A DNA stretch of 64,000 bases from contig NZ_CP016634.1 of assembly GCF_002741075.1 (NCBI RefSeq), positions 2,278,501-2,342,500 on the forward strand. The letters run 5' to 3'. A program made the translations under genes and the position numbers. This DNA comes from Pseudomonas putida. Its GTDB lineage: Bacteria; Pseudomonadota; Gammaproteobacteria; Pseudomonadales; Pseudomonadaceae. Under the pieces are notes generated by a model that was not told where the DNA came from, made no database searches, and saw nothing but the letters and a program-made list of their open reading frames with translations. This document shows positions 25,271 through 34,346 of this stretch, piece by piece; the first letter of the stretch is position 1, and each line of letters opens with the position of its first letter.

Positions 25271-25331
25271 TTGCCCCTTGCAGTCATTGGAAGAATTCAT
25301 ACCACTGAGACAGCCAACCCGAGGGCGTGCG

Positions 25332-25850
25332 ATGAACGACAACGACAATTTGAAAGCCGACATGCTCCAGGCCATGCGTCGCCTGGCCAAGTCCGTGACC
25401 ATCATCAGCACCAGCGACGGCAGCCAGCGCTTCGCCATGGCCGCCACTGCGGTGGACTCGCTGAGCACCGAGCCACCATCGCTGCTGATCTGCGTCAACC
25501 AGAGCGCTTCGCCCCACGCGGCATTGGCCGCCGGCGCCAGCTTCTGCGTGAACATCCTGGGCCTGGAGCAACAGCACCTGGCGCACCTGTGCAGCGGCAG
25601 CATCAAGGGCGAGGCGCGCTTCGGCCAAGGTGAGTGGCTGACCAGCGACGAAGGCATCCCGTACCTGGCCGACGCCCAGTCGTCGATCCTTTGCCGTCAG
25701 GATGGCCAGTTCGCCTACGGCACCCACACGGTGTTCATCGGTCGCATCCTGCGCATCCACACCACCCCGACCATCACCCCGCTGGTGTACTTGGACGGCC
25801 ACTACACCACCACTGCCAAGCCTGCGCCCCTCGCGGCCAGTGCCGGCTGA
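25332..25850 (+). CDS. hsaB: Flavin reductase HsaB/TesA1
   Basis: 172 residues, usual for the HpaC/flavin-reductase-like domain. Motifs: MRRLAKSVTIISTSDG, AMAATAVDSLSTEPPSLLICVNQSAS, ASFCVNILG and the late DGHYTTT. The ATG chosen follows a TTG-initiated extension without a ribosome site. Supplies FMNH2 to HsaA and perhaps to the luciferase-like enzyme. It begins the plus-strand unit hsaB-delta4 dehydrogenase-kshB (nine-nt gap, then one-nt gap), under O7. Confidence 0.87.
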   Translation: MNDNDNLKADMLQAMRRLAKSVTIISTSDGSQRFAMAATAVDSLSTEPPSLLICVNQSASPHAALAAGASFCVNILGLEQQHLAHLCSGSIKGEARFGQGEWLTSDEGIPYLADAQSSILCRQDGQFAYGTHTVFIGRILRIHTTPTITPLVYLDGHYTTTAKPAPLAASAG

Positions 25851-25859
25851 GGCGCGGCC

Positions 25860-27557
25860 ATGACGGAGCACGCGGTGACAGCACCGCTGCGCGTCGACAG
25901 CGCCGAGCAACTGCACTGGCAACAGCGTGCCGACCTGGTGGTGGTCGGCTTCGGCGGCGCCGGTGCCAGTGCCGCCATCGAGGCCGCCAGTCGCGGCCTT
26001 TCGGTGCTGGTGCTGGAGCGCTTCGCCGGCGGCGGCGCCACGGCCCTGAGCGGTGGCGTGGTCTATGCCGGAGGCGGTACGCCCCAGCAGTTGCAGGCCG
26101 GGTACCAGGACAGCAGCGAGGCGATGTTCAACTACCTGCGCAAGGAGGTGGGAGACGCGGTCAGCGAACAGACCCTGCGCACCTTCTGCGAAGGCAGCCT
26201 GGAGCAACTGGCCTGGCTGGAACGCCAGGGCGCGGTGTTCGAGGGCAGCATGGCCCCGCACAAGACCTCCTACCCCAGCGACCGCTACTACCTCTATTAC
26301 TCAGGCAACGAGGCCGTGCCGGCCTATGCCGTGGATGCCCCCGCCGCACCACGCGGGCATCGGACCAAGGGCTCGGGCATGTCCGGCTCGGCGTTGTTCC
26401 GTGCCCTGGCCGACAGCGCCCGGCGCCATGGCGTGCAGGTTCGCACCCAGTGCCAGGTGCGGCGCCTGGTGATCGACCGTGACGGCCAGGTAATCGGCGT
26501 CCAAGCGTGGCAGTTGCCCGTCGGCAGCCGCGCGGCACGCAGCCATGCCCGCCTGGCGCGCTGGGCCGCCGCCGTGCACATGTACGTCCCGGCACTGTCC
26601 GCCAAGCTGCGCGCGAGCATGCAGCGCCTGGAACAGCGCCATGCCCAGCCCTTGCTGGTCCGCGCCGAGCACGGTGTGGTGCTGGCCAGCGGCGGTTTCG
26701 TGTTCAACCGCCAACTGCTGGGCGAGCATGCGCCGCGCTACCTTGATGGCCTGCCCCTGGGCAGCAGCGGCTGCGACGGCAGCGGCATCGATCTGGGGCG
26801 CAGTGTGGGCGGCAGCCTCGGGCGCATGGACAAAGTCAGCGCCTGGCGTTTCATCAACCCGCCGCTGGCCTGGGCCCGTGGCCTGATCGTCAACGCCCGA
26901 GGCGAGCGCTACTGCAACGAAGAACTCTACGGCGCCACCCTGGGCCACGCCATGGTCGAGGAACAGGGCGGCCGTGCCCTTTTGATCCTCGATCGCACCT
27001 TGCGTAACCAGGCGCTGGCACAGGTCAGGCCAGGCAAGGTGTGGTCGTTCCAGCGCCTGCCGGTACTGCTCAACCTGCTGTTCAACTGCCGGCGTGGCAA
27101 TACCCTGGAGCAGTTGGCCGAGCGCTGCCAGTTGCCCGCCCATGCCCTGCGCCATAGCGTCGACAGCTACAGCCGGGCAGCCCGTGGCGAGATCGCCGAC
27201 CCGCTGGGCAAATCCGCCTCGATGCTGCATGACCTGGGCCAAGGCCCTTGGTACTGCCTGGACCTTTCCTACGACAGCCAACTTTACCCCTGCCCCACCC
27301 TGACCCTGGGCGGGCTGCGGGTGTGCGAGCAAAGCGGCCGCGTGCTCGACCAGCAAGGCGCCCCCATCGCCGGGCTGTACGGCGCCGGCCGCTGCGCCGT
27401 GGGCGTGGCGTCGAACCTGTATGTCTCTGGCCTGTCCCTGGCCGACTGTGTCTTTTCCGGCCGGCGCGCCGCGGCCCATGTGGCCGAGCTTGCAGCCCGC
27501 CAACGAGCCCCACAAGGAGAACCACCATGCAACGCGCAACTGATCAGTGGCACCTGA
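25860..27557 (+). CDS. 3-ketosteroid delta4-(5alpha)-dehydrogenase (FAD)
   Basis: 565 residues. N-terminal FAD fold VVVGFGGAGASAAIEAASRG and GGGATALSGGVVYAGGG. The C-terminal GRCAVGVASNLYVSGLSLADCVFSGRRAA reproduces the Tyr-x-Ser element used by the characterised Rhodococcus delta4-(5alpha)-KSTD and differs from the YPGxG motif of the two delta1 enzymes here. It should oxidise 5alpha-3-ketosteroids to the 4-ene. It is the TesI counterpart in Comamonas terms. Cotranscribed with hsaB and kshB. A misassigned delta1 activity is the alternative but the motif argues against it. Confidence 0.82.
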   Translation: MTEHAVTAPLRVDSAEQLHWQQRADLVVVGFGGAGASAAIEAASRGLSVLVLERFAGGGATALSGGVVYAGGGTPQQLQAGYQDSSEAMFNYLRKEVGDAVSEQTLRTFCEGSLEQLAWLERQGAVFEGSMAPHKTSYPSDRYYLYYSGNEAVPAYAVDAPAAPRGHRTKGSGMSGSALFRALADSARRHGVQVRTQCQVRRLVIDRDGQVIGVQAWQLPVGSRAARSHARLARWAAAVHMYVPALSAKLRASMQRLEQRHAQPLLVRAEHGVVLASGGFVFNRQLLGEHAPRYLDGLPLGSSGCDGSGIDLGRSVGGSLGRMDKVSAWRFINPPLAWARGLIVNARGERYCNEELYGATLGHAMVEEQGGRALLILDRTLRNQALAQVRPGKVWSFQRLPVLLNLLFNCRRGNTLEQLAERCQLPAHALRHSVDSYSRAARGEIADPLGKSASMLHDLGQGPWYCLDLSYDSQLYPCPTLTLGGLRVCEQSGRVLDQQGAPIAGLYGAGRCAVGVASNLYVSGLSLADCVFSGRRAAAHVAELAARQRAPQGEPPCNAQLISGT

Positions 27558-27558
27558 T

Positions 27559-28644
27559 ATGAACATCCAGGCCGCCCCAGACCAGGCCCAGGCCAACTCG
27601 GCGTCGGCCAGCACCCTGCGCCTGCAGGTGTGCGCGGTGATCGACGAAACCGCCGATGCCCGCTCGCTGGTGTTCGACGTCCCCGAAGCGTTGCGCGAGC
27701 GTTTCGCCTACAAGCCCGGGCAGTTCCTGAGCTTTCGGGTGACCGTGGACGGCAAGCGCCTGACCCGTTGCTATTCGATGTCCAGCTCACCATGGACCGA
27801 TGCACGCCCCAAGGTCACCATCAAACGTGTCGACGGCGGTCGGGTGTCGAACTGGATGAACCAGCACGTGCAGGCCGGCGACTGGCTCGAAGTGCTGCCA
27901 CCGGCTGGGCACTTCTGCCTCGACCAACGTCAGGCGGCCGATACCACCCGGCCGCTGGTGCTGTTTGGTGGCGGCTCCGGCATCACCCCGGTGTTCTCCC
28001 TGCTCAAGGCCGTGCTGCACAGCGGTCAGCGCCCGGTGCTGCTGGTGTATGCCAACCGTGACGAGGCGTCGGTGATCTTCCGCGAGGAACTGCGCCTGCT
28101 CACCCGCGCTCACCCGGAGCAGTTGCAGGTGGTGCATGTGCTGGACTCGCTGCAGGGCTTTCTCGACGCCGCCCAGGTGCGCCAGCTGGTGCGCCATTGG
28201 CGTGGCGCGGACTACTTCATCTGCGGACCTGGGCCGTTCATGGACACCGTGGAAGGCACCCTGCTGGCGCTGGGCGAGGCGCGCGATTGCATTCATACCG
28301 AGCGCTTCGTCTCGCCGCCGGACCCTGACAGCTCGCAGGCGGTACAGGTGCCGGTCGAAGGCGCCGGGTGCGAGCTGCTGGTGGTCGAGCTCGATGGGGT
28401 GACCCACGAGCTCGTGCCGCAACCGGGGGAGACCCTGCTGCAAAGCTGCCGCTCGGCGGGGCTGGACGTGCCGTTTTCCTGTGAAGAAGGCTTCTGCGGC
28501 GCGTGCATGTGCACCGTGGAGGAAGGGCAATCGCAGCTCACCCGCAATGATGTGCTCAGCAATGCCGAGCTGGCGGCGGGGTGGACCTTGGCGTGCCAGG
28601 GGCATCCGCAGGGTGCGCGGGTGCGGCTGAAGTTTCCGGCGTGA
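27559..28644 (+). CDS. kshB: 3-ketosteroid 9-alpha-hydroxylase, reductase component KshB
   Basis: 361 residues. Domain order FAD-binding (RCYSMSSSP, the RxYS motif), NAD-binding (LFGGGSGITPVFSLL) and C-terminal plant-type [2Fe-2S] ferredoxin (CEEGFCGAC, then LACQ: C-x4-C-x2-C-x~29-C). This is the KshB/PaaE class-IA layout. It passes electrons from NADH to the Rieske centre of KshA. Its ATG lies one base after the previous stop; a GTG four codons upstream overlaps that gene. Confidence 0.86.
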   Translation: MNIQAAPDQAQANSASASTLRLQVCAVIDETADARSLVFDVPEALRERFAYKPGQFLSFRVTVDGKRLTRCYSMSSSPWTDARPKVTIKRVDGGRVSNWMNQHVQAGDWLEVLPPAGHFCLDQRQAADTTRPLVLFGGGSGITPVFSLLKAVLHSGQRPVLLVYANRDEASVIFREELRLLTRAHPEQLQVVHVLDSLQGFLDAAQVRQLVRHWRGADYFICGPGPFMDTVEGTLLALGEARDCIHTERFVSPPDPDSSQAVQVPVEGAGCELLVVELDGVTHELVPQPGETLLQSCRSAGLDVPFSCEEGFCGACMCTVEEGQSQLTRNDVLSNAELAAGWTLACQGHPQGARVRLKFPA

Positions 28645-28719
28645 GATCGAGCGGGGCTGCGTTGCAGCCCTTACAAGACAGTTGCTCCCGCAGGGGCCGG
28701 CACAGGCAACACAAGGCCC

Positions 28720-28736
28720 TAGTCCCTACAGACGAT
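28720..28736 (+). promoter_or_regulatory. Island operator O8 before the SDR-fadD3 unit
   Basis: TAGTCC, spacer CTAC, AGACGAT, 71 nt before the SDR start codon. Confidence 0.65.
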
Positions 28737-28807
28737 CCCACCCGCCCCCACAACAGGTAGACTCGCCACAGCAGCAGCTCCACAACAATAAAGACAGAGG
28801 TTCGAAT

Positions 28808-29554
28808 ATGGCTCGTTTGCAAAACAAGGTCGCGGTGGTCACCGGCGGTGCGTCAGGCATTGGCCTGGCCTGCGTGCGTCGCTTCAGCGCCGAGGGCGCC
28901 CAGGTGGTCGGGCTGGATGTCGGCCAGGCACCTGCAGACTTCCCAGGCCTGTTCATGACCCTGGATGTGCGCAACGAAGAGCAGGTGCAGCAGGTGATGG
29001 CCGAGGTCGTCCAGCGCTTCGGCCGCATCGATGTGCTGGTCAACGCCGCCGGCGTCGCCAGCCAGGGCAGCGTCACCAGCGCCAGCACCGCCGACTGGCA
29101 GCGGGTCCTGGACATCAACCTCACCGGCAGCATGCTCACCAGCAAGCATGTGCTGGGGCAGATGCAAACCCAGCGCAGCGGCTCGATCATCAACATCGGC
29201 TCGATCTTCGGCCTGCAGGGCTGCGACGGCAACGTCGCCTACAACGTCTCCAAGGGCGGCATCAACCAGCTGACCCGCAGCATGGCCATCGACTATGGCC
29301 ATGCCAACATCCGCGTCAACGGCCTGTGCCCGGGCCTGATCGAAACGCCGATGACCAGCATGGTTCGCGAGAACCAGGCGTTCCATGACTTCTTCGCCTC
29401 GCAGCACATGCTCAGCCGCGCCGGGCAGCCGGAAGAAGTGGCCAACGTCGCGCTGTTCCTGGCCAGCGACGATGCGTCTTTCGTCAGCGGGCAGATGATC
29501 GCCGTGGATGGCGGTTTCTCCGCTGGCCGCCGCTTCGCCCCACCCAGCGCCTGA
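28808..29554 (+). CDS. SDR-family oxidoreductase (hydroxysteroid dehydrogenase-like)
   Basis: 248 residues from the ATG with AGAGG upstream. Classical SDR: cofactor motif TGGASGIG with Asp at the end of strand 2 (VVGLDVG, suggesting NAD), NAAG, catalytic Ser in INIGSIFG, YNVSKGG, and the C-terminal GQMIAVDGGFSAG. It is the first gene of an operator-controlled unit with fadD3. Candidate substrate: a hydroxysteroid or the hydroxy group on the HIP/5-OH-HIP intermediate before CoA activation. Position specificity cannot be read. Confidence 0.83.
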   Translation: MARLQNKVAVVTGGASGIGLACVRRFSAEGAQVVGLDVGQAPADFPGLFMTLDVRNEEQVQQVMAEVVQRFGRIDVLVNAAGVASQGSVTSASTADWQRVLDINLTGSMLTSKHVLGQMQTQRSGSIINIGSIFGLQGCDGNVAYNVSKGGINQLTRSMAIDYGHANIRVNGLCPGLIETPMTSMVRENQAFHDFFASQHMLSRAGQPEEVANVALFLASDDASFVSGQMIAVDGGFSAGRRFAPPSA

Positions 29555-29561
29555 CCGACCC

Positions 29562-29582
29562 GGCCGGGCCTCGCGCCCGGCC
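29562..29582 (+). terminator. GC-rich hairpin between the SDR gene and fadD3
   Basis: Arms GGCCGGGC / GCCCGGCC with a 5-nt loop, seven nt after the SDR stop, without a U-tract. More likely an mRNA-processing or attenuating hairpin than a true terminator. Confidence 0.35.
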
Positions 29583-29621
29583 CTCCCCTTCGTATATCGA
29601 TCCTCTGCCTGAGGAGGCCAC

Positions 29622-31205
29622 ATGCCGTCCGTGGAAAACGCCCAGACCTTCCCGCAACTGTTCGCCCTGGCCGCCGAGGCCTACGGCGAGCGCCCGGCCA
29701 TCGAAGACGCCGGCCACTCCATCAGCTACCAGCGCCTGGACCAGCTGCGCCGCCAGGCCGCGCGTGCCCTGCTGGCCCTGGACGTGCCGGTGGCGGCCCG
29801 GGTGGCGGTGTGGGCCCCGAATCTGTGGGAGTGGATCGTCGCGGCCGCTGCCCTGCACAGCGTCGGCGCCACCCTGGTGCCGCTGAACACCCGCATGAAA
29901 GGCGCCGAAGCCGCGCAGGTACTGCGCGACAGCGGCACCTGCGTGCTGTTCTGCATCAGCCGCTTCCTCGACACCGACTACCCCGCCCTGCTGAACGACC
30001 AGGCGCTGCCCGCGTTGCGCCAGGTGATCCACCTGCGCCCTGAGGGCGAGGCTCGCCAGGGCCTGGCCTGGGAGGGCTTTCTCGCCCTCGCCGAGCAGGT
30101 GTCCGAGGCCCAGCTCACCGAGCGCGAGCAACAGGTGAACGCCGACACCCTGTCGGACCTGCTGTTCACCTCCGGCACCTCGGGCAAGCCCAAGGGCGTG
30201 ATGAGCTGCCATGGCCAGAACCTGCGCGTGGTGCGCGACTGGAGCGAAATCGTTGGCCTGCAAGCGGGCGATCGCTACCTGATCGTCAACCCGTTCTTCC
30301 ATTCCTTCGGCTACAAGGCCGGCTGGGTCGCGGCGCTGATGCGCGGCTGCACCGTGCTGCCGCAGCAGGTGTTCGACACCCAGGCGCTGCTCGAATCCAT
30401 CCAGCGCGAGCGCATCAATGTGCTGCCTGGGCCACCGACCCTGTACCAGTCGCTGCTGGCCCACCCTCAGCGCGAGGCGTATGACCTGGGCAGCCTGCGC
30501 GTTGCCGTGACCGGCGCGGCGTCGATCCCGGTGCAGATGATCCGGCGCATGGGCAGCGAGCTCGGCTTCGCCACCATCGTCACCGCCTATGGCCTGACCG
30601 AGGCCTGTGGCTTCGTCACCATCTGCCGCGCCGGCGACAGCGCCGAACGGGTCGCCACCACCTGCGGCCGGGCGATGCCCGACGTCGAGGTGCGCTGCGT
30701 CGACCCGCAAGGCCAGCCGGTGCCGGCCAACCAGCCAGGCGAAGTGCTGGTGCGCGGCTACAACCTGATGCGCGGCTACCTGGACGATCCGCAGGCCAGC
30801 CGCGAGGCGATCGACAGCGAGGGCTGGCTGCACACCGGGGATGTGGGGGTACTCGATGAGGAGGGCTACCTGCGCATTACCGATCGCCTGAAGGACATGT
30901 TCATCACCGGTGGATTCAACGTTTACCCAGCGGAAATCGAACAGACCCTGGTGCGCTATCCTGGCGTGGCCCAGGCGGCGGTGATCGGCATTGCCGACGA
31001 GCGTTTGGGTGAAGTGGCCATGGCCTTCCTGCTGCCGGTGCCGGGGCAGCGGATCGACGAAGCGGCGTTTTTGGCGTGGTGCCGGGAACAGATGGCCAAT
31101 TACAAAGTGCCACGGCGCGTCCAGGTGCTGGACAACATGCCGCTCAATGCCACCGGCAAGGTGGCCAAACAGGTACTGCGCGACTGGGTTGCGGTGCCCG
31201 CTTGA
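29622..31205 (+). CDS. fadD3: Acyl-CoA synthetase, FadD3-like (HIP-CoA ligase)
   Basis: 527 residues, AMP-forming ligase. Signatures: ATP loop LLFTSGTSGKPKGVM, YGLTEACGF, TGDVG, hinge ITDRLKDMFITGGFNVYPAEIE, and the catalytic Lys region NATGKVAKQVL. In steroid clusters this enzyme (FadD3) activates 3a-alpha-H-4alpha(3'-propanoate)-7a-beta-methylhexahydro-1,5-indanedione (HIP) with CoA, the entry to the ipd pathway encoded on the other strand. A GAGGAGG-type site precedes the ATG. A side-chain CoA ligase is the alternative. Confidence 0.83.
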   Translation: MPSVENAQTFPQLFALAAEAYGERPAIEDAGHSISYQRLDQLRRQAARALLALDVPVAARVAVWAPNLWEWIVAAAALHSVGATLVPLNTRMKGAEAAQVLRDSGTCVLFCISRFLDTDYPALLNDQALPALRQVIHLRPEGEARQGLAWEGFLALAEQVSEAQLTEREQQVNADTLSDLLFTSGTSGKPKGVMSCHGQNLRVVRDWSEIVGLQAGDRYLIVNPFFHSFGYKAGWVAALMRGCTVLPQQVFDTQALLESIQRERINVLPGPPTLYQSLLAHPQREAYDLGSLRVAVTGAASIPVQMIRRMGSELGFATIVTAYGLTEACGFVTICRAGDSAERVATTCGRAMPDVEVRCVDPQGQPVPANQPGEVLVRGYNLMRGYLDDPQASREAIDSEGWLHTGDVGVLDEEGYLRITDRLKDMFITGGFNVYPAEIEQTLVRYPGVAQAAVIGIADERLGEVAMAFLLPVPGQRIDEAAFLAWCREQMANYKVPRRVQVLDNMPLNATGKVAKQVLRDWVAVPA

Positions 31206-31475
31206 GATCCCCAAGGGCGCTTTGCGCCCCATCGCGGCACAAGGCCGCTCCTTGCAGAACCTGTGGAGCGACTGTCTTGTGTTGCTTTCGCCGGCCTATT
31301 CGCGGGTAAACCCGCTCCCACAGGTCCTGCGGTGCTTTCACTAACACCGCTGTACCTGTGGGAGATTCTATGGTTGAGGGCAAAGCTTTTTTGCCCCTTT
31401 GCTGACGTACTCCCACAGGGATTGCGCTGAACCCTGTGGGAGCGGGTTTACCCGCGAAAGGGCCGCTGAGGCTGG
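31206..31475. repeat. REP pair interrupted by a 55-bp copy of the IS110 3' end
   Basis: REP halves at 31299-31321 and 31432-31460. Between them, 31355-31409 is identical to 10775-10829 and includes the last codons of the IS110 transposase (its reading frame here stops abruptly at CTCCCACAGGG). The fragment contains the hairpin GGGCAAA / TTTGCCC. No gene is present. Confidence 0.75.
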
Positions 31476-32354
31476 CTAGATGACCCGGGCTGGATGCTGC
31501 TGACGGGGCTCGCCCAGCATGGCGCGGTGTGAGGGAGGCTGGCGACCGCCGGCTTCGGTGATGCCGTAGCGCGGGGCGATCTCGGCGCTGATCAGGGTCT
31601 GGCCGCTGTACTCGGCCAGTTGCGGGTCATTGAGCAAGGCATGGATCAGCCGCCCATTGAACTGCGGGGTCTCGGCGTTCTCCAGGAAGGCGCGGTACTG
31701 CTCGCCATGCTGCTCCCCGGCGATGCGTGTACGTTCGGTCAATTGCGGCCCGAGCCACAGCGAGACCGCCGCCACGCCACGCCCTTCGAAATCCACGGCC
31801 ATGTCCGCCGCGAACTTGTCGCAGCCGGCCTTTTGCGCGCCGTAGGCCGGCCCGTGCATGTAGCAGCCCGCCCCAAAAGACGAGGTGAAGCACACCAGCG
31901 CACGCCCGCTGCGCAGTAGCAACGGCGCCGCGTGATAGCTGGCGACATAGGCCGAGCGCAGGCCGACATCGAGGATGCGCACCAGCGACAGCGGCTTCTC
32001 CCAGAACGGGCCCGGCTCGATCAGCTGGTCATGGATATGGGCCACGTTGTTGACCAACAGATCCAACTTGCCGCATTCGCGCTCGATGCGCTCGAACAGC
32101 GCCCGCACCTGCTCATCGTCGCCATGGTCACAGGCCACGGCGATACCCCGCCCGCCTGCCGCGTCGATGGCCGCAGCCGTGCCCAGCAGGTCGCCCTCCA
32201 GGGCCTGGCCATAGAGCGTCGAGCCGCCCTGCCCGGACATCCTTCCTGTGACGTACACGGTCATGCCCGCCTCTCCCAGCGCCTGGGCGATACCGCGCCC
32301 GACACCGCGGCTGGCGCCTGTGACCAACGCTACCTGTGGCCTTTCGTTGTGCAT
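31476..32354 (-). CDS. SDR-family oxidoreductase, DHRS1-like
   Basis: 292 residues. TGASRGVGRG cofactor motif, NNVAHIH in place of NNAG, catalytic YGAQKAG, and a long C-terminal tail after the fold (IAPRYGITEAGGRQPPSHRAM), features of the DHRS1-like group. The start is two nt from the stop of the second delta1-dehydrogenase, so the two are translationally close and controlled by O9a. Substrate presumably a steroid or ring-cleavage intermediate. The 3' end runs into the REP region. Confidence 0.8.
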   Translation of the reverse strand: MHNERPQVALVTGASRGVGRGIAQALGEAGMTVYVTGRMSGQGGSTLYGQALEGDLLGTAAAIDAAGGRGIAVACDHGDDEQVRALFERIERECGKLDLLVNNVAHIHDQLIEPGPFWEKPLSLVRILDVGLRSAYVASYHAAPLLLRSGRALVCFTSSFGAGCYMHGPAYGAQKAGCDKFAADMAVDFEGRGVAAVSLWLGPQLTERTRIAGEQHGEQYRAFLENAETPQFNGRLIHALLNDPQLAEYSGQTLISAEIAPRYGITEAGGRQPPSHRAMLGEPRQQHPARVI

Positions 32355-32356
32355 GC

Positions 32357-34090
32357 TTACCTCCCGGTCGTGGCCAGGGCCGGTTGACCCTGGTTGTGTT
32401 CGCTATGGGCATGGATATGGTTGGCCGCCAGGTAGCCGAAGGTCATCGCCGGGCCAAGGGTGGCGCCGGCACCTGGGTAGGTGCGGCCCATCATGGACGC
32501 CGCGCTGTTGCCGATGGCGTACAGGCCGAGGATCGGCCCGCCGTCCTGGTGCAGCACCTGGGCGTGGCTATTGGTGAGCAGGCCGCCCTTGGTGCCGATG
32601 TCGCCGGCATCCACCCGCACCGCGTAGAACGGCCCCTTGGACAGCGGCGCCAGGCAAGGATTGGGCTGCACGCCGGGGTCGCCGTAGTAGCGGTCGAACA
32701 GCGACTCGCCCTTGCCGAAATCATCATCACGGCCACTGACGGCCATGGCATTGAAGCGCTGCACGGTCCGACCAAGGCCGCTGGCATCGACGCCAATCTG
32801 CGCCGCCAGCGTGCCCAGGTCATCGGCCTTGTGCAGCACCTGGCGCAGGTGGGGCGGCAAACGCCAGTCCGGCTGGGCATAGCCGGGCAACAGCGGGCCG
32901 CAGGGGTACTTGCGCCGGAACTGGGCGTCGAACACCATCCAGCACGGCACACTGGTGGCCCCCTCGCGGTTGTTCGCGTACATGGCGTAGACGATGTCGC
33001 TGTAGGGGGCGCCTTCGTTGACGAAGCGCTCGCCGGCCGAGTTGACCAGGATGCAGCCCGGCAGGTTGCGCTCGACGAACAACGCACGCTGCTTCTCTTC
33101 GCCCGCCACCTGCACGGTCGGCGCCCACCAGCTGTGTTCCATCAGCGCCGTGCGGGCGCCAACGGCCAGGGCCGCGCGAATGCCATCACCGGTGTTATGG
33201 GGCGGGGTCGCGCTCCAGCTGGCGTTGGAAGGCTGCGGGTGATACTGCTCGCGCATCGCCTGGTTACGCTCGAAGCCACCGGCGGCGATGATCACGCCAT
33301 GGCGGGCCTTGATGTTCAGCCATTGCCCGTCGCGCAGCACCCGGGCCCCGCCGATGCGCTCGCCGACGATCAGCAACTGATCGAGCTGGCAGTCGAGCCA
33401 CAGCGGCACGCCCCGGTCGAGCAATGAACAGCGCAAGGCGCCTACCAGGGCATTGCCCAGGGTCAGGAAGCGGTCGCGGCGCGACAGCTTGCGCCCTTTG
33501 CGGTCGCGCCAGTAGCGCCACAGCACCTTGGCGGTCAGGCCTATCCAGCCTTTGCCTCGGCACAGCAATACCCGCGCTTCCTTCATGGTCATGGCCATGC
33601 GCCCCATCATCAGGGTGCCAGGCGATGGCGCGCGCATACGCAGGAATTCATCACCCAGTTGCGCGGCGTCGAACGGCAATGGGTCCATGGAGCGGTAGCC
33701 GGGCTTGCCGCCCGGCACTTCGGGGTAGTAGTCGGTGTATTGGGCCTGGGCTTCGAAGCGCACGCGGGTATCGCGCTCCAGGTACTGGACCATGGTCCGG
33801 GCGTGTTCGACATAGGCCTCGATGCGCCCGTCGTCGACCTCGCCATGGGTCACGGCCTTGAGGTAGGCCACCGCCTCGGTGGCGGAATCCGCACCGCCCA
33901 GGGCCGCTACGCGGTGGTTGTCGGGGATCCAGATCCCCCCGCCGGACACCGCCGAGGTGCCGCCGTACTGCTCGCTCTTCTCGATCACCAGGGTATCGAG
34001 CCCCAGGTCATGGGCTCGCAGCGCGGCGGTCATGCCACCCGCCCCCGAACCGATCACCAGCACATCGCAACATTCGTCCCACCTGATCAT
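32357..34090 (-). CDS. kstD: 3-ketosteroid delta1-dehydrogenase (FAD), copy 2
   Basis: 577 residues from the ATG with GGAGG seven bases upstream; a 33-codon upstream extension covers the promoter and is not credible. FAD motif VIGSGAGGMTAALRAHDLG and GGTSAVSGGGIWIP; C-terminal GRTYPGAGATLGP keeps the catalytic Tyr/Gly element of delta1-KSTDs. Strongly similar to copy 1 over the whole length (e.g. AERFVNEGAPYSDIVYAMYA). Having two copies suggests different substrates (for instance C-19 versus side-chain-bearing, or 4-ene versus 5-beta). Under operator O9a. Confidence 0.87.
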   Translation of the reverse strand: MIRWDECCDVLVIGSGAGGMTAALRAHDLGLDTLVIEKSEQYGGTSAVSGGGIWIPDNHRVAALGGADSATEAVAYLKAVTHGEVDDGRIEAYVEHARTMVQYLERDTRVRFEAQAQYTDYYPEVPGGKPGYRSMDPLPFDAAQLGDEFLRMRAPSPGTLMMGRMAMTMKEARVLLCRGKGWIGLTAKVLWRYWRDRKGRKLSRRDRFLTLGNALVGALRCSLLDRGVPLWLDCQLDQLLIVGERIGGARVLRDGQWLNIKARHGVIIAAGGFERNQAMREQYHPQPSNASWSATPPHNTGDGIRAALAVGARTALMEHSWWAPTVQVAGEEKQRALFVERNLPGCILVNSAGERFVNEGAPYSDIVYAMYANNREGATSVPCWMVFDAQFRRKYPCGPLLPGYAQPDWRLPPHLRQVLHKADDLGTLAAQIGVDASGLGRTVQRFNAMAVSGRDDDFGKGESLFDRYYGDPGVQPNPCLAPLSKGPFYAVRVDAGDIGTKGGLLTNSHAQVLHQDGGPILGLYAIGNSAASMMGRTYPGAGATLGPAMTFGYLAANHIHAHSEHNQGQPALATTGR

Positions 34091-34196
34091 GCACGCACCT
34101 CCTCGGGGCAGACGCCACCACAGCCCGCGCCGGAAAAGGAAGAACGCGGCCGGGGCCAAGGGCTCGCTCGATTGTCTGGCGCAGTGCATGACCGGG

Positions 34197-34214
34197 CATC
34201 GTCCAATGGGACTA
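34197..34214 (-). promoter_or_regulatory. Island operator O9a (towards kstD copy 2)
   Basis: Minus strand: TAGTCC, spacer CATT, GGACGATG, 106 nt before the kstD start. Opposite orientation to O9b. Confidence 0.72.
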
Positions 34215-34235
34215 TCGAGTCACCCCCATAGCGCG

Positions 34236-34253
34236 TAGTCCACTTGGACGATG
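34236..34253 (+). promoter_or_regulatory. Island operator O9b (towards the DUF1302 gene)
   Basis: TAGTCC, spacer ACTT, GGACGATG, 93 nt before the DUF1302 start. Together with O9a, 21 nt away, it forms a back-to-back pair in the divergent promoter. Confidence 0.72.
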
Positions 34254-34346
34254 TTGCTCCAAGGGCTCGGTCCCATAGTCGGCCCTGCTTCACCTCCCAA
34301 AACCGGAACGTCGGTCGGGCAGGCATGCCCGCGCATGAGGACGACA

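Noticed and set aside
25278..25331. TTG-initiated extension of hsaB
   Set aside because: It would start just after operator O7, lacks a ribosome site and adds no family sequence.
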